DNA of 64,000 nucleotides from Streptomyces sp. WMMC940 (GCF_027460265.1 NZ_JAPZBC010000001.1:4754001-4818000); one strand, 5' to 3'; numbered from the stretch's first letter, positions 17,280 to 26,765 are shown. Notes: generated from the letters alone by a model not told the origin. Translations and numbers: made by a program.

Positions 17280-19811
17280 ATGAGTCACGAGCCACAGCAG
17301 CGGCGGGACCCGGGGGATCCGACCGCCGTCGGCCGCCCGGTGCCCGGCGCGTCGCCCGAAGGGGTCGGGGAGGGACGGGACGGCGGGACCGGCCGGGAGG
17401 GCCCGGACGTGCGCGCGGACCGGGAGGGCGGGCAGGACGGCGCGGAGCCGCCGGCCGCCGACGCCCGTCGGGGCCGCAGCCGGACCCGCCCCCGGCGCAC
17501 CGGTCTGCGGCGTGCCGTCCCCACCTGGCGGACGGTCCTCGGCGGGTGCCTGCTCTTCGCGCTCCTGCTCATCGGTGGTTTCGTCACCGGCTACCTGCTG
17601 GTCGGTATCCCGCCGGCCAATTCCGCGGCCACGGCACAGTCGAACGTGTACCTCTACAAGGACGGCACGCAGATCGCCCGCGACGGCGAGGTCAACCGGC
17701 AGAGCGTCCGGCTCTCCCAGGTCCCCCTCTCCGTTCAGCGCGCGGTGCTCGCCGCCGAGGATCGCGACTTCTACTCCGAACGGGCAGTCGACCCCCAGGC
17801 GATGGTCCGTGCCGCGTGGAACACCGTCACCGGCAAGGGGAAGCAGTCCGGCTCCACCATCACCCAGCAGTACGTCAAGAACTACTACCTGGGCCAGGAG
17901 CGGACGATCACCCGCAAGGTGAAGGAGTTCTTCATCGCGATCAAGCTCGACCGGGAGGAGAGCAAGGCCGACATCCTGGAGGGCTACCTCAACACCAGCT
18001 ACTTCGGCCGCAACGCGTACGGCATCCAGGCCGCCGCCCACGCCTACTACGGCAAGGACATCGGTGCTGTCGACACCGCCGAGGGCGCCTACCTCGCCTC
18101 GCTGCTCAACGCGCCCAGCGCGTACGACGTGGCCGCCCATCCCGAGAACCGGCCCCGGGTGCTGGCCCGCTGGAACTACACGCTCGACGGCATGGTGACG
18201 GAGAAATGGCTGCCCCTCTCCGACCGGGCCACCATGATCTTCCCGATGCCGCAGACGGCGGGCCCCGCCACGGGGCTCTCCGGACAGCGCGGCTATGTCG
18301 TCCAGGCCGTCGAGGACTGGATCACCGGCAACGGGATCGTCGACGAGAAGACCCTGGCGCGCGGCGGCTACCGCATCACCACCACCCTGGAGCGGAAGAA
18401 GCAGGACGCCTTCGTCGCCGCCGTCGACCGGCACGTGATGTCCCGGCGCGATCCCGGCCGTGCCGCCGACCGCAACGTCCGCGTCGGCGGGGCGTCGATC
18501 GACCCCGCGAGCGGCAAGGTCGTCGCCATGTACGGCGGCATCGACTACACCAAGCAGTACGTCAACAACGCCACCCGCCGCGACTACCAGGTCGGTTCGA
18601 CGTTCAAGCCGTTCGTCCTCGCCGCGGCCGTCGAGAACGGCTCCATGACCCAGGACGGTCGGCGGATCACCCCCGACACGCTCTACGACGGCACGGACCG
18701 GCGCCAGGTGCAGGGCCGCCACGGCCCGACCGGCTACGCGCCGGAGAACGAGGACAACGTCTCCTACGGCCCGCTGAGCCTGCGGATGGCCACGGACCAC
18801 TCGGTCAACTCGGTGTACGCGCAGCTCGCCCAGGACGTCGGACCGCGCAGGGTGCGGGACACCGCCATCGCCCTCGGCGTCCCGGAGACCACCCCGGACC
18901 TGACCGCGACCCCGTCCATCGCGCTCGGTGTGGCCACCGCGAGCGTCCTGGACATGGCCGAGGCGTACGCGACGCTCGCCAACCACGGCCGGCACGGCAC
19001 GTACACGCTGGTCGAGCGCGTCACGAAGGACGGCGTGGAACTGGACCTGCCCACCGCGCCGGCCAGACAGGCCATCAGCCGCGAGGCGGCGGACACCACG
19101 ACGTCCGTGCTGATGGGCGTGGTGCGGCAGGGGTCGGGCACGGCGGCGCTGTCCTCCGGACGGCCCGCGGCGGGCAAGACGGGCACGGCGGAGGGCGACA
19201 GGGCCGCCTGGTTCGCCGGCTACACCCCCGATCTGGCGACCGTCGTCGCCGTCATGGGCCAGGATCCCGACACCGGTGCCCAGAAGTCGCTCTACGGGGC
19301 GCTGGGCCTGCCGCGGATCAACGGCGGCGGGGCGCCCGCGGCGATCTGGGGCGAGTTCACGGCGGCCGCGCTGGCCGGCCGCGAGGCGGTGGACTTCGAC
19401 CTCACGGTCGCCGAGGGCGCGGAGGAGGAGTTCTTCCCGTTCGACGAACCGGGCCTGCCCGGCGACGACCCCTTCGGGCCGGTCGGGAACGAGGACCGCA
19501 CCGACGACCGCCGGTCCGCCACCGGCACGCCGCCCCCGGCGGACTGGCCGGACACCGGCGATGCCGCGGACGGCGTGATCCCGCGCGACGGCGGCACTCC
19601 GCCGGCGGGCGGAACCACGGGCGGCCGCCCGCCCACGGCGGGCCGGGGCACCGGCGGCCCGGCGACCGGTGGGCCTGGCGGCGGCATCGGCCAGGGCGGC
19701 GGGGGGCAGGGCGGGGCCGGCCGGGGCACCACCGGCGGCGGGGGCGACGGCGGCGGCCCGCAGGGGACGGGCGGCACCGAGGGCTGGGGCCTGTTCCCCG
19801 ACCGGCCGTGA
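17280..19811 (+). CDS. Class A penicillin-binding protein (GT51 + transpeptidase)
   Basis: 843 residues from the ATG at 17280 (MSHEPQQRRD); an earlier ATG at 17181 adds 33 unlikely residues. A charged cytosolic tail of about 85 residues precedes the single membrane anchor. The glycosyltransferase domain shows EDRDFYSERAVDP and GSTITQQYVKNYYLGQERT. The transpeptidase domain has the serine in GSTFKPF, SVN in DHSVNSVYAQ and KTG in AGKTGTAE. The last 130 residues are Gly/Thr/Pro-rich. It polymerises and cross-links peptidoglycan outside the membrane. Confidence 0.93.
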   Translation: MSHEPQQRRDPGDPTAVGRPVPGASPEGVGEGRDGGTGREGPDVRADREGGQDGAEPPAADARRGRSRTRPRRTGLRRAVPTWRTVLGGCLLFALLLIGGFVTGYLLVGIPPANSAATAQSNVYLYKDGTQIARDGEVNRQSVRLSQVPLSVQRAVLAAEDRDFYSERAVDPQAMVRAAWNTVTGKGKQSGSTITQQYVKNYYLGQERTITRKVKEFFIAIKLDREESKADILEGYLNTSYFGRNAYGIQAAAHAYYGKDIGAVDTAEGAYLASLLNAPSAYDVAAHPENRPRVLARWNYTLDGMVTEKWLPLSDRATMIFPMPQTAGPATGLSGQRGYVVQAVEDWITGNGIVDEKTLARGGYRITTTLERKKQDAFVAAVDRHVMSRRDPGRAADRNVRVGGASIDPASGKVVAMYGGIDYTKQYVNNATRRDYQVGSTFKPFVLAAAVENGSMTQDGRRITPDTLYDGTDRRQVQGRHGPTGYAPENEDNVSYGPLSLRMATDHSVNSVYAQLAQDVGPRRVRDTAIALGVPETTPDLTATPSIALGVATASVLDMAEAYATLANHGRHGTYTLVERVTKDGVELDLPTAPARQAISREAADTTTSVLMGVVRQGSGTAALSSGRPAAGKTGTAEGDRAAWFAGYTPDLATVVAVMGQDPDTGAQKSLYGALGLPRINGGGAPAAIWGEFTAAALAGREAVDFDLTVAEGAEEEFFPFDEPGLPGDDPFGPVGNEDRTDDRRSATGTPPPADWPDTGDAADGVIPRDGGTPPAGGTTGGRPPTAGRGTGGPATGGPGGGIGQGGGGQGGAGRGTTGGGGDGGGPQGTGGTEGWGLFPDRP

Positions 19812-19906
19812 GCCGTGCCGGCGTGGGCCGACCGGCTGTGGGCCGTGTCGGCTTTGGGCCCGGCCGCGGCCGGGAAGGCCGGTGAGCCGAGCCGCCGTGA
19901 AGGGGA

Positions 19907-20227
19907 TCAGTGGCCCGAGGTCGCCTTCAGGCCGACCACGGCGACGAGGAGCAGGACGACGAAGAAGATCCGGGCGGCGGTCGCCGGTTCACCGAGGACG
20001 GCCATCCCCACGATCGCGGCACCGGCCGCCCCTGTGCCGACCCAGACGCCGTACGCGGTGCCGATGGGCAGGGTTCTGGCGGCGTGGGACAGCAGCAGCA
20101 TGCTGGCGACGATCCCGGCGGCGGTGAACACGCTCGGCCAGAGTCGGGTGAAACCCTCCGTGAACTTCATGCCGATCGACCAGCCGACCTCGAGGAGGCC
20201 GGCGAGAAAGAGCAGGACCCAGGCCAT
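19907..20227 (-). CDS. gdx: SMR-family guanidinium exporter (Gdx/SugE type)
   Basis: 106 residues, four transmembrane helices. The essential glutamate is in AGLLEVGWSIG, and EVGWSIGMKFTEGFTRLWPS is typical of the Gdx/SugE branch rather than the drug-exporting EmrE branch. Start at 20227, where GGAGG stands eight bases ahead. The leader carries a guanidine-III riboswitch, which strongly supports export of guanidinium ion in exchange for protons. SMR proteins work as antiparallel dimers; this gene stands alone, so a homodimer is expected. Confidence 0.92.
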   Translation of the reverse strand: MAWVLLFLAGLLEVGWSIGMKFTEGFTRLWPSVFTAAGIVASMLLLSHAARTLPIGTAYGVWVGTGAAGAAIVGMAVLGEPATAARIFFVVLLLVAVVGLKATSGH

Positions 20228-20235
20228 GACAGGCA

Positions 20236-20304
20236 CCTCCGAGACGCGGACTTCTTGTGGGGTGCGTCGTCTTTGCCTGCCCGGTACGGCGCGTCTCGTC
20301 GGGT
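20236..20304 (-). promoter_or_regulatory. Guanidine-III riboswitch with SD-masking platform
   Basis: Read on the minus strand, 20304-20264 contains CGACGAGACGCGCCGTACC, then GGGCAGGCAAAGACGACGC. This matches the conserved core of the guanidine-III (mini-ykkC-III) aptamer as I remember it (CGACGAGGUGCGCCGUACC, then CAGGACAAGACGGCGC). GAGACGCG inside the aptamer (20297-20290) is exactly complementary to CGCGTCTC (20248-20241), which abuts the Shine-Dalgarno GGAGG (20240-20236). Guanidine binding should therefore free the ribosome site; without ligand the platform helix may block it. Confidence 0.85.
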
Positions 20305-20333
20305 CGACCCCACCGTAGCAAAGGGCATGAGGA

Positions 20334-20360
20334 AGGCCTGGTGACGGTGTCACCAGGCCT
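20334..20360. terminator. 12-bp perfect hairpin after the GroES-like gene
   Basis: AGGCCTGGTGAC and its complement around GGT. It lies downstream of the minus-strand GroES-like gene and shields the riboswitch-controlled gene from read-through. Confidence 0.75.
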
Positions 20361-20464
20361 CTTCCCCGCCCGTGCGGGTACCGCCGCGCCCAGGGCCGCG
20401 CGGTTCGTCCGGGCGTGCGCCGGGCAGCGCGTACCGGCACCGGGCCGGGCGGCGGCGCGGACCG

Positions 20465-20812
20465 CTACAGGTACAGCCCGGTCGAGTCTTCGGCGCCCTC
20501 GAAGCGGTCCGCGGCGACGGCGTGCAGATCGCGCTCGCGCATCAGTACGTACGCCACGCCGCGCACCTCGACCTCCGCGCGGTCCTCCGGGTCGTACAGC
20601 ACGCGGTCGCCGGCCTCGACCGTACGGACGTTCTGCCCGACGGCGACCACTTCCGCCCAGGCCAGACGCCGGCCGACCGCCGCGGTCGCCGGGATCAGGA
20701 TGCCGCCGCCGGACCGCCGCTCGCCCTCGGGGGCGTCCGACCGGACCAGCACCCGGTCGTGCAGCATCTTGATGGGCAGCTTGTCGTGCTTGTCGAGGGT
20801 GTTGTCGCTCAC
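20465..20812 (-). CDS. GroES-like (chaperonin-10 fold) protein
   Basis: 115 residues. The Cpn10 pattern is visible: PIKMLHDRVLVRSD near residue 13, GGILIP, VVAVG, and VEAGDRVLYDPED. It is longer than GroES at the N terminus and lacks the mobile-loop IVL motif used to bind GroEL, so it may not be a true co-chaperonin. It is monocistronic, with no groEL beside it. Such extra GroES-fold genes are common in Streptomyces. Confidence 0.8.
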   Translation of the reverse strand: MSDNTLDKHDKLPIKMLHDRVLVRSDAPEGERRSGGGILIPATAAVGRRLAWAEVVAVGQNVRTVEAGDRVLYDPEDRAEVEVRGVAYVLMRERDLHAVAADRFEGAEDSTGLYL

Positions 20813-20867
20813 GACACCGAACCTACCTGCCGAACGCCGGTCGGGCCGCCTCCGGGGTGGAGCGGGG

Positions 20868-21188
20868 TCACGCCTTCCGCTTCCTGGCGGCCAGGGCCAG
20901 CAGACCGACCAGGCCCACGACGGCCAGCGCCACCGGCACCGCGCGCTCCAGCCTGGGCGCGCCGTCCGGGTGCACGAACCGGTTCTTCACGTCGATCACC
21001 AGGCGATTCGCGGCCACGAAAGCCCGCCCGGCGGTCTGGTCCACGGTCGAGGCGACCTTGGCCTTCGCGTCCCCGATGATCGTCTTCGGGTGCATCCGCA
21101 CCCCGATCTCGTCGAGCGTCTCGGCGAGCTGCTCGCGCCGGCGGACGATGTCCGCCTCGATCTGCGCAGGGGTCCTGGCGTCCGACAC
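20868..21188 (-). CDS. DUF3618 membrane protein
   Basis: 106 residues from a GTG preceded by GGAGG. The N-terminal motif ARTPAQIEADIVRRREQLAETLDEIGVRMHPK is the DUF3618 signature. One transmembrane helix near the C terminus (AVPVALAVVGLVGLLALAA) is followed by a KRK anchor. Function unknown; it is divergent from bcp. Confidence 0.82.
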   Translation of the reverse strand: MSDARTPAQIEADIVRRREQLAETLDEIGVRMHPKTIIGDAKAKVASTVDQTAGRAFVAANRLVIDVKNRFVHPDGAPRLERAVPVALAVVGLVGLLALAARKRKA

Positions 21189-21315
21189 CGCGCCGCCTCC
21201 GTCGTCGTTTCCGGTAGTCCTTCCTCGACAGTCTGTCAGCTCGACGCCGACCGCACCCAACGGCACCCCTATTACGCTCGGTGCCGTACGCCCACATCCC
21301 TGAGGAGAACCGAGA

Positions 21316-21783
21316 ATGAGCGAGCGACTCCAGCCCGGCGACACCGCCCCGGACTTCGCCCTGCCCGATGCGGACGGCAACGAGGTCTCGCTCGCCGACC
21401 ACAAGGGCCGCAAGGTCATCGTGTACTTCTACCCGGCGGCCCTGACCCCGGGCTGCACCAAGCAGGCCTGCGACTTCACCGACAACCTGGACCTGCTGGC
21501 GGGCGCCGGCTACGACGTGATCGGCGTCTCCCCGGACAAGCCGGAGAAGCTCGCGAAGTTCCGGGAGAAGGAAGAGCTCAAGGTCACGCTCGTCGGCGAC
21601 CCGTCGAAGGCGGTCCTGGAGGCGTACGGCGCGTTCGGCGAGAAGAAGCTCTACGGCAAGACGGTGACGGGGGTCATCCGGTCGACGGTCGTCGTGGACG
21701 AGGACGGCAAGGTCGAGCGGGCGCTCTACAACGTGAAGGCCACCGGCCACGTCGCGAAGATCATCAAGGACCTGGGCCTCTGA
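21316..21783 (+). CDS. bcp: Peroxiredoxin Bcp (thioredoxin-dependent thiol peroxidase)
   Basis: 155 residues. The peroxidatic and resolving cysteines lie in TPGCTKQACDF, the atypical 2-Cys arrangement of Bcp/PrxQ. It reduces hydroperoxides in the cytosol using thioredoxin. GAGGAGAA precedes the ATG, and a hairpin follows the stop. Confidence 0.93.
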   Translation: MSERLQPGDTAPDFALPDADGNEVSLADHKGRKVIVYFYPAALTPGCTKQACDFTDNLDLLAGAGYDVIGVSPDKPEKLAKFREKEELKVTLVGDPSKAVLEAYGAFGEKKLYGKTVTGVIRSTVVVDEDGKVERALYNVKATGHVAKIIKDLGL

Positions 21784-21789
21784 CGTCCC

Positions 21790-21834
21790 GCCGCCGGCCG
21801 GAGTCCCCTCCCACGCCGGACCCCGGCCGGCGGC
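21790..21834. terminator. Hairpin after bcp
   Basis: GCCGCCGGCCGG and its exact complement, 21 bases apart, start seven bases after the stop. The remaining 290 bases to the esterase gene hold nothing I recognise. Confidence 0.5.
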
Positions 21835-22122
21835 TCCCGGCCCGCTGCCCCGGACAGGTGCGGCGGTTCGCCCCCTCCGGGTCGAGAAGACCCTCTCCGT
21901 GCACCTCCCGACGCGGAAGGGACCGCCGTGGAGCGCGCCGGACGGAGGGGACAGGCGCCGGGACGCTCGCTGGACCGCCCTCGCACCGGGCGGGACCGAG
22001 TCGGCCGCGGACCCCTTGCGGGGCAGGAGGCCGGGCCGGACTCCGAGCGGCGAGCCGAGGCGGCTCCGGCCCGGGCCCGCGACGTACGGCCCGGGGGTCC
22101 TGCCGCGGCGCCCCGCCCCGCG

Positions 22123-23427
22123 TCAGAGGCGGGCCGCCGCCCGTTCGCCTATCAGCGCGGAGAGGTCCACGCTGCGTGCCATCCGCGCGTACCCCGCGTC
22201 GTTGGGGTGCAGATGGTCCCCGGAGTCGTACGCCGGGTGCAGCCGCTCCGGGGCGTAGGGATCCCTCAGGGCGCGGTCGAAGTCGACGACGGCGTCGAAG
22301 ACCGTGCCCGCGCGGACGGCCTCGTTGATCTCCTGCCGGGCGGCCTCCAGAGCCGGGCTGTGGCGGGGGTGCCCCTCGAACGGCATGAGCGTCGCCCCGA
22401 CCACCCGCAGTCCGCGCGCCCGCGCCCGGTCCGCGAGGCTCCGCAGCCCGGCCGTGACCCGCGCCGGGTCCGCCGTGCCGGCCGGGCGGAGGAGGTCGTT
22501 GACGCCCAGGGCGATCACGACGACCCGGGCGCCCGGCCGGTCGAGCACGTCACGGTCGAGACGGGACAGGCCGCTCGGGCCGATGCCGTCCTGGAGGAGC
22601 CGGTTGCCGCTGATGCCCTGGTTGACGACGCCGTATCCCCAGCGGCCCGAGCGGAGCCGGTCGGCCAGGTGGTCGGTCCAGCGGCGGTCGGTGTCGGGCG
22701 TGGAGCCCGCTCCGTCGGTGAGCGAGTCGCCGAGGGCGACCACGGTGCCGCGCGCGGCCGGATTGCGGACGTCGACGGCCGTCAGGTGGTGCCAGGAGGA
22801 GGTGCGCAGGGTGTAGCGCGCCGCGCCGGTGTCGCGGGTGCGGTCGCCCTGGGCCAGGTACGAGGTCTGGCGCGCCCGCGCGTGCAGGGTGACCGTGCCC
22901 CCGCCGGGCGCCGGGACGAAGAGGGAGACGAGCAGATGCCCGTCCTCGGGGACGGCGAGGAGGGCCGGGTCGCCGACGACGTGCCCGCCCGGGGGCACCG
23001 TGACGGACCGGCGCCCGTCGAAGAGCACCGGCCGCAGGCTGCCGGGGACGGCTGCCGCGCCCCCGGCGGCGACCGCGATGGAGGCGCGGCCTATGTGCAG
23101 GGGCTCGGTCCCGTAGAGGTTCGACAGGGTGATCCTGGCCTCGCTGCCGCCCAGGCTGGTGTGGACGACGTTCCGTACGGAGTGCCCGCCGGCGGGGGCG
23201 ACTCCGGCCTTCCCGGGCGCGGCGGACCAGGTCCCGGTCCAGCCGCCCGTGCCCACGGCCTGCGCCGTCGTGTTGCCGGGCCGGCCGCCGGTTCCGGTGC
23301 CGGGAGCGGCCTGCCGCCGGTGGTCCGGACCGACGAGGGAGAAGGTGCTGATGATCGCGCCGGAGATCAGCAGGGTCAGGGCGACGAGTGCGGCGAACAG
23401 GCCGTACCCGGCCCGCTGGGTTTTCAT
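22123..23427 (-). CDS. Secreted SGNH/GDSL-family hydrolase
   Basis: 434 residues from the ATG at 23427. An N-terminal hydrophobic segment (LFAALVALTLLISGAIIS) serves as signal or anchor. A beta-rich module (residues 60-215) precedes the SGNH domain. Block I is VVALGDSLTDGAGS with the catalytic serine, followed by GISGNRLL, ALGVNDLL and the Asp/His pair in DSGDHLHPNDAGY. It probably deacylates an extracellular ester (lipid, polysaccharide or phenolic); the substrate is not evident. Confidence 0.85.
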   Translation of the reverse strand: MKTQRAGYGLFAALVALTLLISGAIISTFSLVGPDHRRQAAPGTGTGGRPGNTTAQAVGTGGWTGTWSAAPGKAGVAPAGGHSVRNVVHTSLGGSEARITLSNLYGTEPLHIGRASIAVAAGGAAAVPGSLRPVLFDGRRSVTVPPGGHVVGDPALLAVPEDGHLLVSLFVPAPGGGTVTLHARARQTSYLAQGDRTRDTGAARYTLRTSSWHHLTAVDVRNPAARGTVVALGDSLTDGAGSTPDTDRRWTDHLADRLRSGRWGYGVVNQGISGNRLLQDGIGPSGLSRLDRDVLDRPGARVVVIALGVNDLLRPAGTADPARVTAGLRSLADRARARGLRVVGATLMPFEGHPRHSPALEAARQEINEAVRAGTVFDAVVDFDRALRDPYAPERLHPAYDSGDHLHPNDAGYARMARSVDLSALIGERAAARL

Positions 23428-23544
23428 GAGCACATCATCCGATATGGCCGTGGGAACTCGACGTGCGCCCCGGGAGTACCACAGGTAGGGAGAAGGCGTA
23501 CGGCCGTTGGGTAGGAGCGTCGCGTACGCGGACGGGTGGAGTCG

Positions 23545-25218
23545 ATGAAGCGAACTGAACGACCTGAGCGCGAGGATCCGGCCGCCGGCCGTCCGGGCCC
23601 AACTCCGGGCGCGCCCGACGGGTACGGCCGGGCAGCCGGCGCCCCCGCGCCGCCGTCGGCGGGCGGCGGCGCGGACGGTGCCGGGCCCGCTCACGGCCGC
23701 TCCGGGGGCGGCGCCGACGGACGCGAGGTGGCGCTGGGCCGATCGGGTGACGACGGGCGCGACGGGGGCGGCCGTGACGACGCCGACGGTGCGGGACGCC
23801 GCCCCGAGGCGACCGGCGAGGCGGTGCGCGACGGGTCCCGGCCGGGACCCCGTGGCGGCAGCGGCGCCGGACCGGGATCCGACGAGCCGGGCGGGGGCGG
23901 CCGGTCCGGGTCCGCGACCGGGCGTGCCCGTCAGCCGCGACCGGCACCGCTCGCCTCCTTCGCGTACACCGCCGCCGACGAGGAGAAACGCCGCGGAGTA
24001 CGCCGGATGAAGGCCACGGCCACGGGTCTGCTGCTCCTGGTGGCGGTGATCTTCACGCTCGCCACCTGGGCCAGGAACTCCGGCATCGAGGGCTGGCCCG
24101 GCTATGTGGCCGCGGCGGCCGAGGCCGGGATGGTCGGCGCCCTGGCCGACTGGTTCGCGGTCACCGCACTGTTCCGGCACCCCCTGGGCATCCCCATCCC
24201 GCACACCGCGATCATCCCCAACAAGAAGGACCAGCTCGGCGCCTCCCTCGGGAACTTCGTCGGGGAGAACTTCCTCTCCGAGGACGTCGTACGGGCCAGG
24301 CTGCGCGGCCTCTCCCTCGGCGGCCGGCTCGGCGCCTGGCTCGCCGAACCCGCACACGCCGACCGCGTCACCGCCGAACTGTCCACCGCCCTGCGCGGCG
24401 CGCTCGCCGTCCTGCGGGACTCCGACGTCCAGGCCGTCGTCGGCGAGGCCATCACCCGCCGCGCGGAGACCGTCGAGATCGCGCCGGGCATCGGCAAGAC
24501 CCTCGACAAGATCGTCGCCGACGGTGCCCACCACCGCGCCGTGGATCTGGTCTGCGCCCGCGCCCAGAACTGGCTGACCACCCACGGCGATTCCGTGATG
24601 GACGCCGTCCAGGGCGGAGCCCCGGGCTGGACGCCCCGCTTCGTCGACCGGAAGGTCGGCGAGCGGGTCTACAAGGAGCTGGTCCGGTTCGTCACCGAGA
24701 TGCGTGACGCCCCCGACCACCCCGCGCGTGCCGCGATCGACCGGTTCCTCGCCGACTTCGCCTCCGACCTCCAGGCGGACACGGACACCCGCACCCGGGT
24801 GGAGCGCATGAAGTCCGACATGCTCTCCCGCCCCGAGGTGCAGGACATCATCGCGTCGGCATGGGCGTCCGTGCGCGCCATGATCATTTCCGCGGCCGAG
24901 GACGATCGCAGCGAACTGCGGCTGAGGGCCCGTGCCTCCCTGATGTCCCTCGGCGCACGACTGGCCACGGACGGCAGGCTTCAGCGCAAGCTGGAGGGCT
25001 GGATCGAGAACGCCGCGGTGTACGTGGTGACGACGTACCGCGAGGAGATCACGTCCCTGATCAGCGACACGGTCGCGAGCTGGGACGCCGAGCACACCTC
25101 GCGCAAGATCGAGGCGCACATCGGTCGTGACCTGCAGTTCATCCGGATCAACGGCACGGTCGTCGGTGCGCTGGCCGGTCTGTTGATCTACACGGTGGCG
25201 CACGCGCTCGGCGGCTGA
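23545..25218 (+). CDS. DUF445 membrane protein with long disordered N terminus
   Basis: 557 residues from the ATG at 23545 (GGTGGAG just ahead); a GTG at 23536 would add three. The first 130 residues are Gly/Pro/Arg/Asp low complexity. DUF445 starts near residue 150: RRMKATATGLLLLVAVIFTLAT (helix), GYVAAAAEAGMVGALADWFAVTALFRHPLGIPIPHTAIIP, then a long helical part and a C-terminal helix (VVGALAGLLIYTVAHALGG). It resembles the YjiN/DUF445 family, whose function is unknown. Confidence 0.8.
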   Translation: MKRTERPEREDPAAGRPGPTPGAPDGYGRAAGAPAPPSAGGGADGAGPAHGRSGGGADGREVALGRSGDDGRDGGGRDDADGAGRRPEATGEAVRDGSRPGPRGGSGAGPGSDEPGGGGRSGSATGRARQPRPAPLASFAYTAADEEKRRGVRRMKATATGLLLLVAVIFTLATWARNSGIEGWPGYVAAAAEAGMVGALADWFAVTALFRHPLGIPIPHTAIIPNKKDQLGASLGNFVGENFLSEDVVRARLRGLSLGGRLGAWLAEPAHADRVTAELSTALRGALAVLRDSDVQAVVGEAITRRAETVEIAPGIGKTLDKIVADGAHHRAVDLVCARAQNWLTTHGDSVMDAVQGGAPGWTPRFVDRKVGERVYKELVRFVTEMRDAPDHPARAAIDRFLADFASDLQADTDTRTRVERMKSDMLSRPEVQDIIASAWASVRAMIISAAEDDRSELRLRARASLMSLGARLATDGRLQRKLEGWIENAAVYVVTTYREEITSLISDTVASWDAEHTSRKIEAHIGRDLQFIRINGTVVGALAGLLIYTVAHALGG

Positions 25219-25778
25219 GCCGGCGCCGGGCCGACCGCGGGCAAGGGGCCGGCGTGGGCCGGCGCCGAGCGGGAGTGCGGCGGGGAGCCGCGGGCAGAGC
25301 CGGGAGCGCCCGGGAAAGCGCTGGGTGCGCGACCGGACTCTGTCCGCCGGTTGCGCACCCAGCCACCATGGGGGAGTTGCCCTTGAGTACGGACGCGCCG
25401 CCGTCCCCGTTCAATGTCCTTCGGGGCCGCTTCCGGCCATGTCTGCCGGGCCGTTCTCGGACTGTCCTCACGTCCGGCCGCCGACGGCCGGTCGATCCGT
25501 TCCGTCGGCACTCGAGCCCGAGGGCTGGTCGCCAGGGATGGCGCGACAGGCCCAGATCGAGAGACTTCGCCGCCTTGCGCCGGGCCGTGCCGCCGGGCCC
25601 GGACGAGGACCGGCGGACGCGCCGCCCGCCGAATGTCGAAGACCCCGTTCCCCACCGGCCGGTTGGCCGCTCACGGGCCGGCGGGGGGAGAGGCCCCCTG
25701 CGGCCCGCGCACCGCGTCGGATCCGTTGCGGTGAGGCGCCACGGAACGCACCCTGGAGGGAGAGGCAGGGAGACCGTC
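25219..25778. other. 560-base intergenic region with one hairpin
   Basis: No frame here has coding character. A long hairpin (25320-25363, 17-bp arms with one G-U, loop of ten) lies 100 bases after the DUF445 stop and is listed separately. The remainder holds no feature I recognise. Confidence 0.6.
25320..25363. terminator. 17-bp hairpin downstream of the DUF445 gene
   Basis: GCTGGGTGCGCGACCGG pairs with CCGGTTGCGCACCCAGC, all Watson-Crick except one G-U. Confidence 0.75.
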
Positions 25779-26222
25779 ATGCCCACTCTCGAAGAACAGA
25801 TCGACATCACGGCGCCCGGTGACGTGGTCTGGAACCACCTGCACCAGGTCGAGGACTATCCGCAGTTCGTAGGAGGCGTACGGGAGGCCCGGCGCGAGGG
25901 AGCCTCCGGCGTCCACATGGACGTGGAGACCGCGGCGGGGCGGGCCTTCGGGCTCGACGCCGCCACGGACGATCTCCGTCCGAATCAGACGATGACCTGG
26001 AGGACGACGGAGACCCCGCACCTCAGCGGCTCCGTCTCGCTCCTCCCGATCGACGCGACCCACACGAGGATGCAGCTACGCATGGAGTACGACCCCGCGG
26101 AGGCGCACGACGCGTTCGGGGGGCCCCGGGGATTTGCCCAGTCGTCCGCGATCGAGAGGACCGTCCGGGCGGACCTCCACCAGTTCAAGGATCTGGTGGA
26201 ACGGGCACACCCCCGCACCTGA
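25779..26222 (+). CDS. SRPBCC-family (START-fold) protein
   Basis: 147 residues, beginning MPTLEEQIDITAPGDVVWNHLHQVEDYPQFVGGV, the classic polyketide-cyclase/START-like opening, with the long C-terminal helix (RTVRADLHQFKDLVERA). Such proteins bind hydrophobic ligands; this one stands apart from any pathway genes. GGGAGA precedes the ATG. It is followed by a DUF1876 gene 60 bases on, and both resemble small stress-induced proteins. Confidence 0.8.
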   Translation: MPTLEEQIDITAPGDVVWNHLHQVEDYPQFVGGVREARREGASGVHMDVETAAGRAFGLDAATDDLRPNQTMTWRTTETPHLSGSVSLLPIDATHTRMQLRMEYDPAEAHDAFGGPRGFAQSSAIERTVRADLHQFKDLVERAHPRT

Positions 26223-26282
26223 CCAGCACAGTGCCCCGCGGTGGACGGGGCCGACGGAACCGTACGGCGAAGGTGACCCGTC

Positions 26283-26549
26283 ATGACGACGCAGCACTGG
26301 AACATCGACCTGTCGTTCGAGGAGGACGGGACGCGGACGGCCTGCAAGGCCTCTCTCAGCGGCCCCAACGCTCCCGGCGTCGAGGGCAGGGGCATAGCGC
26401 GACGCAATCCGGACGACAGCCCGGACGCGAAGATAGGCGAGGAACTGGCGGCGGCCCGCGCCTGCTCCGAACTGGCTCATGAACTCGTCGGCCGTGCCGC
26501 TGCCGACGTCGAGAGCCACACCCACCGGCCGGCGAACATCGGCATGTGA
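26283..26549 (+). CDS. DUF1876 (dsRBD-like fold) protein
   Basis: 88 residues: HWNIDLSFEEDGTRTACKASL, then the RNPDDSPDAKIGEELAAARACSELAHEL helix, the standard DUF1876 pattern. The family is abundant in actinomycetes and often lies among stress genes. Its function is unknown. A hairpin follows. Confidence 0.85.
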   Translation: MTTQHWNIDLSFEEDGTRTACKASLSGPNAPGVEGRGIARRNPDDSPDAKIGEELAAARACSELAHELVGRAAADVESHTHRPANIGM

Positions 26550-26600
26550 CGGCGGGCGATCCGCACCGGTCCCGCAGGCCGGTGGCGGGCCGACACCACG

Positions 26601-26635
26601 CGCCGGTGGCCGGGGAGTCCTGCCGGCCACCGGCG
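26601..26635. terminator. 13-bp hairpin between convergent DUF1876 and acylphosphatase genes
   Basis: CGCCGGTGGCCGG and its exact complement around a nine-base loop, in a 216-base convergent gap. Confidence 0.65.
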
Positions 26636-26765
26636 CACGACACGGCGTGACCGCCGGGTACGCGTCCGCCTCGCACCGGCCCCGCGAGGTCCAGTCCCCG
26701 GGCCCCGCGAGGTCCAGTTCCCGGGATCGGGCACGCCGGGCCCGGCAGCGGCCCCGGCGGGAGGG

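Noticed and set aside
16997..19885. A 962-residue plus-strand frame over the PBP gene
   Set aside because: It is out of frame with the PBP, whose GT51 and transpeptidase motifs are complete.
22123..25203. A single 1026-residue minus-strand protein
   Set aside because: Only the part from 23427 down (SGNH hydrolase) is real; the rest is antisense to the DUF445 gene.
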